Under the pieces are notes generated by a model. The model had not been told where the DNA came from, did no database searches, and worked only from the letters and a program-made list of their open reading frames with translations. DNA of 64,000 nt, taken from the NCBI RefSeq assembly GCF_002091475.1, contig NZ_BCTR01000012.1, forward strand, positions 62,001 through 126,000. The letters are read 5' to 3'. Positions within the stretch are counted from its first letter, which is position 1. Each line of letters starts with the position of its first letter. This DNA comes from Sphingomonas azotifigens NBRC 15497. Its GTDB lineage: Bacteria > Pseudomonadota > Alphaproteobacteria > Sphingomonadales > Sphingomonadaceae. This document shows, piece by piece, positions 59,308 to 64,000 of this stretch. Position numbers and translations under genes: made by a program.

Positions 59308-59529
59308 ATGACTGGATTCGCTGTCTTTTTTCTGTTCGGGTCGGCTTTCGCGGCCGCCGTCTGGGCGCTCTACGCAAGCATTCATCCACAACTGCATCGC
59401 TTTGCCGAACTGTTCGGCATGGCGCGGCCGGTAGTGCTCCCCGCCCCGTCGCCGCGCCTGTCGCGGGTCAGGGTGCGATCGGTTCCGGCGCGGATGCCGC
59501 GTCCCCGCCCGCAGCGCGCAGCCGCCTGA
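59308..59529 (+). CDS. Small single-span membrane protein, candidate SOS-induced
   Basis: 73 residues: MTGFAVFFLFGSAFAAAVWA forms a membrane helix (about 3-24), followed by a short amphipathic segment (LHRFAELFGMAR) and a Pro/Arg-rich tail ([18 protein letters not shown]). ATG 59308 is supported by AGGAG (59296-59300), 7 bases upstream; an earlier ATG at 59200 lies inside the operator and would add a non-hydrophobic leader. Tandem LexA-type boxes upstream suggest DNA-damage induction. The layout is like SidA or DidA of Caulobacter (short division inhibitors in the inner membrane), but no sequence similarity is claimed. Its 3' end overlaps antisense pssA by 62 bases. Confidence 0.6.
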   Translation: MTGFAVFFLFGSAFAAAVWALYASIHPQLHRFAELFGMARPVVLPAPSPRLSRVRVRSVPARMPRPRPQRAAA

Positions 59530-60292
59530 TCCGGCGGTAGGAACGCACGCTGAACGGGATGCTGACGAGATAGGCGATCGCGACGATCGCCAGCGTCGTC
59601 CAGGGTGCCGAGACCAGCGCCGCGGCAAGCGCGACGAGGACGGCGATCGCCTCGAACCGCACATTCTGGCGCAGACGGATCTTCGGACCGAAGGTGGCAA
59701 CGCTGGAAACCATCAGGATCGCGATCAGCACGGTCCAGATGGCGATCAGGATCGGCGCACGGGTCAGCGGCTCGCCGGTCCAGAGCCAGAGGTACAGCGG
59801 CGTCAGCGCGAGCGCGGCCCCGGCCGGCGCGGGAACGCCGGTGAGGAAGCCCGCCGACTTGTGCGGCTGCTCTGCAAGATCGATCTGCGCGTTGAACCGG
59901 GCGAGCCGCAGCGCGCAGAACAGGGCGTGCAGCAGCGCGACCAGCCAGCCGAACCGACCGAGATCCGAAAGCGACCAGAGATAGAGGATCAGCGCGGGCG
60001 CCACGCCGAACGAGATCGCGTCGGACAGACTGTCGAGCTCGGCGCCGAAGCGGCTCTCGGCGCGGACGAGGCGAGCGATGCGGCCGTCGATGCCGTCGAG
60101 CACGGCGGCGGCGAGCACCATGAGCACCGCCGCCTCCCAGTTGCCGAGAATGGCGAAGCGGATGCCCGTCAGCCCCGAGCACAAGGCGAGTGCGGTGACG
60201 GCGTTGGGCAGCACCGCGCGCAGCGGAATGCCGCGCGGCAGCGCCGGCCTGCGCCCCAACCCGCGCCGGACGCGCGGGCGCGGATCGCTCAT
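59468..60292 (-). CDS. pssA: CDP-diacylglycerol-serine O-phosphatidyltransferase
   Basis: Makes phosphatidylserine from CDP-diacylglycerol and serine at the inner membrane. 274 residues, about eight helices. The CDP-alcohol phosphotransferase motif is [10 protein letters not shown]8-GAELDSLSD (about 80-103), as in the type II bacterial enzymes. The start overlaps the psd stop (ATGA), so psd-pssA is one operon. Its C terminus is overlapped by the small antisense membrane-protein gene. Confidence 0.95.
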   Translation of the reverse strand: MSDPRPRVRRGLGRRPALPRGIPLRAVLPNAVTALALCSGLTGIRFAILGNWEAAVLMVLAAAVLDGIDGRIARLVRAESRFGAELDSLSDAISFGVAPALILYLWSLSDLGRFGWLVALLHALFCALRLARFNAQIDLAEQPHKSAGFLTGVPAPAGAALALTPLYLWLWTGEPLTRAPILIAIWTVLIAILMVSSVATFGPKIRLRQNVRFEAIAVLVALAAALVSAPWTTLAIVAIAYLVSIPFSVRSYRRIRRLRAAGGDAASAPEPIAP

Positions 60293-61017
60293 TGTGCCAC
60301 CCCGGCGACGTTAGGCGCGTTGCGGCGGGCGAGGATCGTCTCGCCGGCAATGGTGCGCTGACCCAGGATGACCTGCGCGCCATATTCCTCGGGGAGAAAC
60401 ACATCGACGCGGCTGCCGAAGCGGATGAGCCCGATGCGCTGCCCCGCCACGACCATGTCGCCCGGCTTGACGAAGGCGACGATGCGGCGCGCCACCAGCC
60501 CGGCAATCTGGGTGAAGCCGATGCGCAGCCCGTCGCGATCCTCGACCACCATGTGCTGGCGCTCATTCTCGTCGCTCGCCTTGTCGAGATCGGCGTTCAT
60601 GAACTTGCCGGAGATATAGATGACGTGCCGGATCGTGCCGGTGATCGGCGTGCGGTTCACATGCACGTCGAACACGCTCATGAAGATCGACACGCGCACC
60701 ATCGGCGCGGTGCCGAGCGCGTGCGGGCCGGCGAGTTCGGGCGGCAGCGGCACCCGCTGGATCATCGTGACGAGGCCGTCTGCGGGCGCGACGAGCACCC
60801 CCTCCTCTACCGGGGTCACGCGCACGGGGTCGCGGAAAAAGGCGGCAACGCCAAGCGTCAGGAACAGGAGCGGCCAGGTGAGGACGTCCCAGACCCAGAG
60901 GCTCAGCAGCGCGATCACGGCGGCGATCAGCACATATTTGCGGCCTTCGGGGTGAATATCGGGAAAACGCCACTTCACCGTCGAGGTGCCGACCGGGGGC
61001 TTATCGAGCGATGTCAT
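60289..61017 (-). CDS. psd: Phosphatidylserine decarboxylase proenzyme
   Basis: Pyruvoyl enzyme converting phosphatidylserine to phosphatidylethanolamine. 242 residues, the short class. N-terminal hydrophobic region ([20 protein letters not shown]), [16 protein letters not shown], and the self-cleavage site Gly-Ser in [14 protein letters not shown], where the Ser becomes the pyruvoyl group. First gene of the psd-pssA operon; 178 bases separate it from the divergent fkbM-type gene. Confidence 0.95.
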   Translation of the reverse strand: MTSLDKPPVGTSTVKWRFPDIHPEGRKYVLIAAVIALLSLWVWDVLTWPLLFLTLGVAAFFRDPVRVTPVEEGVLVAPADGLVTMIQRVPLPPELAGPHALGTAPMVRVSIFMSVFDVHVNRTPITGTIRHVIYISGKFMNADLDKASDENERQHMVVEDRDGLRIGFTQIAGLVARRIVAFVKPGDMVVAGQRIGLIRFGSRVDVFLPEEYGAQVILGQRTIAGETILARRNAPNVAGVAQ

Positions 61018-61195
61018 ACCCCGAGGTGTAGCCCCAGCGCGCGAACTTTCCTAGATGGCGGGTTCCGTATCGGCACACCGGTGCGCGCCAAGCTCCGCCC
61101 ACGAGCGCGCTTCCGTGAAAAATGTACGCGCAGCTTTGCCATATCGCCGGGCTGGCACGGTCTATCTGGCAGACACGCAGCCACGGGGAAATTGC

Positions 61196-62185
61196 ATGCG
61201 ACCCGCCACGACCGCTTCAGGCCAACCCGCAGCTGGTCGGATTGTCCCCATGGCGCGCCAGAGCATCCGCGCCGCCGCGCTCTATCTGCGGGACCTCGCC
61301 CTGATCGCACCGAATGTCGACCGTGTCCGCAAATATGGCCATGGTGCGCGCGCCACCTATATGGGCAACAATCGGGTACTCGTGAAAGTGGTGCTCCGAG
61401 GACACTGCATCGCCTATCTCGTCGAGGCCGACGATTTGCTGATCAGTCCGTGGTTCATCATCACCGGCAGCTACGAAACGCGCGTCACGAACTTCTTGCT
61501 GCGGAGCCTGCGAAGAGACAGCAACTGCTTGGATGTCGGTGCCAACTTCGGCTATTTCGCCTGTCTGATGGCGCGCTTCTGCCCGGACGGGCAGGTCTTG
61601 GCGGTCGAGCCGGACGCTCAAGTCTTCCCGCTCCTGCGCGATAATCTCGCGATCAACGGCTTTTCCGACCGGGCGACCGGGCTCCATGCCGCCGTCGCCG
61701 ATTCAGAGCGCATGCTCACCCTCTACCGTCGTGACCTGCGCTCGGCCAATACGAGCATCGTCGCAGCGACGGAAGCGTTCACGCAGCTGATGGGCGAGCC
61801 GCCCGTCGAACCCTTTGCAGTTGCCGCGACCACGATCGATACGCTGGCAACGACACTGGGCGGCCGTGTAGATTTCCTCAAGATCGACGTCGAAGGCGCC
61901 GAACCGTTGGCTCTCGCCGGCGCGCGCGAGACGATTGCCGCAAATCCGCAGATCCAGATCGTGATGGAATGGTCACCCGGCCAAATCGAGGCGGCGGGAT
62001 TTCAGCCCCGAGCCTTTACCGAGCTGCTCGGCATGCTGGGGTTGGAGGCCTTCGATTTCGACAAACGCGGAAAGCCGATCGCGATCACCGCGCTATCGAC
62101 CCTTCCCTACCGTGCCGGCGTGCTCTTGCGCCGTCGCGCGCGGGCGATGGCCAATATTGGCAACAACGGGCCGCTGCTGCGTTAA
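61196..62185 (+). CDS. FkbM-family SAM-dependent methyltransferase
   Basis: 329 residues with a class I methyltransferase core: motif I NCLDVGANFGYFACLMA, acidic motif VLAVEPDAQVFPLLRDNL, and FLKIDVEGAEPLALAGA, typical of FkbM-type O-methyltransferases that act on sugars, polyketides or polysaccharides. Substrate unknown; no surrounding biosynthetic cluster helps. ATG 61196 follows GGGGAAA and is preferred over ATG 61250. Nothing recognisable lies in the 178 bases upstream. Confidence 0.8.
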   Translation: MRPATTASGQPAAGRIVPMARQSIRAAALYLRDLALIAPNVDRVRKYGHGARATYMGNNRVLVKVVLRGHCIAYLVEADDLLISPWFIITGSYETRVTNFLLRSLRRDSNCLDVGANFGYFACLMARFCPDGQVLAVEPDAQVFPLLRDNLAINGFSDRATGLHAAVADSERMLTLYRRDLRSANTSIVAATEAFTQLMGEPPVEPFAVAATTIDTLATTLGGRVDFLKIDVEGAEPLALAGARETIAANPQIQIVMEWSPGQIEAAGFQPRAFTELLGMLGLEAFDFDKRGKPIAITALSTLPYRAGVLLRRRARAMANIGNNGPLLR

Positions 62186-62254
62186 TGCCTTGACCAGAAA
62201 CGGGATCGTTTTCGACGCGGCTCGCTTGCAAGTTGGCCGGAATTTGCGCAACCG

Positions 62255-62914
62255 ATGTCGCTGAAGCGTAATATTTTCGTAAGGAAGCCCATGCCCCCTT
62301 CGACCGCCACCGCAAAGCGCCGCAGCGCCCGCCGCGGCCGCCCCGCCGGTGTGCCCTCCCCCACCATGTTCTTCCTGCAGCAGTTCCTGAAGCGCCCGGT
62401 GATGGTGGGCGCCGTTGCGCAATCGTCGGGCCGACTGATTCGGCGGATGCTGCGCAAGGTCGACTGGGCGAACACCAAGCTGTTCATCGAATATGGCCCC
62501 GGCGTCGGTACCTTCAGCCGTCCGATCCTCGAGCGGCTCGCGCCCGACGGCACGCTGATCGTGATCGATACCAACCCCGATTTCATCCGCTATCTGCGCC
62601 AGTCGATCGACGATCCACGTTTCGTCGCGGTGCTCGGCTCGGCGGCCGACGTGCAGAAGATCGTCCGCGACAACGGCTTCGACCATGCCGACTATATCGC
62701 CTCCGGCCTGCCCTTCTCGACGCTGCCCGACGGCGTCGGCGATGCGATCGCCAAGGCGACGCGCGAGATCCTGCGTCCGGGCGGCGCGTTCCTCGTCTAC
62801 CAGTACAACCCCAATGTGCGGAACTTCCTGACACCGCACTGGGAGCATATCGAGCACGAGATGGAGTGGTGGAACATCCCGCCGGCCCAGCTCTGGTGGG
62901 CCTGGAAGGACTGA
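62255..62914 (+). CDS. Class I methyltransferase, phospholipid N-methyltransferase (PmtA)-like
   Basis: 219 residues: basic N terminus, then TMFFLQQFLKRPVMVGAVAQ, motif I FIEYGPGVGTFSRPIL, VIDTNPDFI and SGLPFSTLP, then ILRPGGAFLVYQY. The order resembles the rhizobial-type PmtA/KsgA-like family that methylates phosphatidylethanolamine. With psd-pssA less than 3 kb away, modification of phosphatidylethanolamine is a reasonable guess, but the family also contains unrelated activities. A strong terminator follows. Confidence 0.7.
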   Translation: MSLKRNIFVRKPMPPSTATAKRRSARRGRPAGVPSPTMFFLQQFLKRPVMVGAVAQSSGRLIRRMLRKVDWANTKLFIEYGPGVGTFSRPILERLAPDGTLIVIDTNPDFIRYLRQSIDDPRFVAVLGSAADVQKIVRDNGFDHADYIASGLPFSTLPDGVGDAIAKATREILRPGGAFLVYQYNPNVRNFLTPHWEHIEHEMEWWNIPPAQLWWAWKD

Positions 62915-62935
62915 CCCTTCCCACCGAACATCAAG

Positions 62936-62972
62936 AAGGGCGGCCATGGACTTCCACGGCCGCCCTTTTTGT
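62936..62972 (+). terminator. Intrinsic terminator after the PmtA-like gene
   Basis: AAGGGCGGCC (62936-62945) pairs perfectly with GGCCGCCCTT (62958-62967), with an inner TGG/CCA extension, followed by a T5 run and GTTT. It lies 22 bases past the stop and 37 bases from convergent manD, and may partly serve both strands. Confidence 0.9.
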
Positions 62973-63008
62973 TTCAAGCGAAGGGACGGCGTCAGCCCCC
63001 CCCAGCGA

Positions 63009-64000
63009 TCACCAGTTCCACATCGTCCCGTCTTCGAGGCGGGCGACCGGCAGATAGGCCGGCTTGTACGGGTATTTCGCCGCCAGTTCCTCGTCGATGT
63101 CGACGCCATGGCCCGGCGCCTCGCCGCAGAACAGATAGCCCTTGTCGAAGTGGTAATCGTGCGGGAACACTTCGTCGGTCGCCTCGGAGTGGCGCATATA
63201 TTCCTGGATGCCGAAATTGGGGACCCAGGTGTCGAAATGGAGCGCGCAGCCCATCGTCACCGGCGACAGGTCGGTGGCGCCATGGCAGCCGGTGCGCACC
63301 TGGTAGAGGCTGGCGAGATCGGCGAGGCGACGGAGATGGGTCAGGCCGCCGGCGCCGACCACCGTGGCGCGCAGATAGTCGATCAGCTGGTTCTGGATCA
63401 GGTCCTTGGCGTCCCAGATCGTGTTGAAGATCTCGCCCACCGCCAGCGGGGTGACGGTGTGCTGGCGGATCAGCTTGAACGCTTCCTGGTTCTCGGCAGG
63501 CGTTACGTCCTCCAGCCAGAACAGCTGGTAGGACTCGAGCATCTTGCCGAGATTGGCGGCTTCCTGCGGCGTGTAGCGGTGATGGCCGTCGTGCAGCAGA
63601 TGATGATCGAAGCCATAGGTCGCGCGCAGCTTCTCGAACAGCTTGGGTACATAGTTGAGCGCCTTGCGCGTATCCCAGCCGGTCACTGAGGGCAGCGCCG
63701 CATCGGCGGGCTCGTAATAAAGCTTGCCGCGGCCCACGCCGTAGGCGTCCTTGATCCCCGGCACGCCGGTCTGGGCGCGGATCGCCTTGTAGCCCATCTC
63801 GATATACTGGCCGACGGCATCCACGGTCTCGTCGATGTCGCTGCCATTGGCATGACCATAGACCATCACGCCATCGCGGCTGCGGCCGCCGAGCAGCTGG
63901 TAAACGGGCATGCCGGCCATCTTGCCCTTGATGTCCCACAGCGCCATGTCGACCGCCGCGATCGCGCGCATCGTCACCGGGCCGCGGCGCCAATAAGCCC
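63009..64000 (-). CDS. manD: D-mannonate dehydratase, enolase-superfamily ManD type (5' end outside window)
   Basis: Dehydrates D-mannonate to 2-keto-3-deoxygluconate in hexuronate catabolism. The 330 or so residues present are the C-terminal barrel: [37 protein letters not shown] (metal Asp and base His of ManD), [15 protein letters not shown] and [10 protein letters not shown] (metal Glu residues), [16 protein letters not shown] and a closing LEDGTMWNW. The N-terminal capping domain lies beyond base 64000. The characterised ManD of Novosphingobium aromaticivorans belongs to this family. Other enolase-superfamily sugar-acid dehydratases cannot be fully excluded. Confidence 0.9.
   Translation of the reverse strand, partial: AYWRRGPVTMRAIAAVDMALWDIKGKMAGMPVYQLLGGRSRDGVMVYGHANGSDIDETVDAVGQYIEMGYKAIRAQTGVPGIKDAYGVGRGKLYYEPADAALPSVTGWDTRKALNYVPKLFEKLRATYGFDHHLLHDGHHRYTPQEAANLGKMLESYQLFWLEDVTPAENQEAFKLIRQHTVTPLAVGEIFNTIWDAKDLIQNQLIDYLRATVVGAGGLTHLRRLADLASLYQVRTGCHGATDLSPVTMGCALHFDTWVPNFGIQEYMRHSEATDEVFPHDYHFDKGYLFCGEAPGHGVDIDEELAAKYPYKPAYLPVARLEDGTMWNW

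Overview
The window is a chromosomal segment of an aerobic, GC-rich alphaproteobacterium, most likely a Sphingomonas-like member of the Sphingomonadales. Gene order and family type both point there: a dusB-ntrBC-ntrYX-hfq-hflX cluster, an Hfq made of two fused Sm domains, regBA behind a cyo quinol oxidase, the oxygen-dependent (CobG) corrin route, and a ManD-type mannonate dehydratase. Assignments come from reading translated motifs; no database search was possible.

Layout. 1-9.6 kb: 3' end of dusB, then ntrB, ntrC, ntrY, ntrX, hfq, hflX and convergent mazG (nitrogen and redox sensing, RNA chaperone, ribosome GTPase, NTP pool cleaning). 9.7-17.8 kb: an MHS-type transporter, then divergent cyoABCD-surf1-regB-regA, in which a quinone-sensing two-component pair shares a tightly overlapped operon with the ubiquinol oxidase. 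17.8-22 kb: a GAF-GGDEF-EAL protein, a class A acid phosphatase homologue and a polytopic membrane protein. 22-38.3 kb: a cobalamin regulon. Two closely similar cobalamin riboswitches precede a Ni/Co transporter gene and a ~14 kb run cobW-cobN-cobG-cobH-cobI-cobJ-(cobK inverted)-cobL-cobE-cobM-cobB-cobF-cobO-bluB-DUF1636. Nearly every junction is a one- to four-base stop/start overlap.

38.3-46.2 kb (all minus strand): a membrane aspartic protease, an MBL-fold hydrolase, tatD, metG, holB, a D-Ala-D-Ala carboxypeptidase, a SPOR protein and an MltB-type transglycosylase (tRNA charging, replication clamp loading, wall remodelling). 46.3-47.3 kb: tRNA-Ser(UGA) followed by two small genes that look less GC-rich than their surroundings. 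47.3-59 kb (minus strand): rpmE, a small membrane protein, fabZ, an OmpH/Skp chaperone, bamA, rseP, dxr, cdsA, uppS, frr, pyrH, tsf, rpsB, the classic envelope-biogenesis and translation cluster. 59.1-64 kb: a small membrane-protein gene behind two LexA-type operators, pssA-psd, an FkbM methyltransferase, a phospholipid-methyltransferase-like gene and the 3' part of manD.

Most notable: (i) two GAAC-N7-GAAC boxes on a sigma70-like promoter in front of a 73-residue single-span protein, a candidate SOS-induced division or envelope regulator; (ii) a mobile-looking palindromic element inserted in frame into cobN, with a sister copy between hflX and mazG; (iii) twin B12 riboswitches whose downstream hairpin is also conserved; (iv) cobK and cobL reading away from each other from one shared CATG; (v) a hairpin that buries the mazG Shine-Dalgarno sequence; (vi) an EF-hand-like loop inside the Skp homologue.
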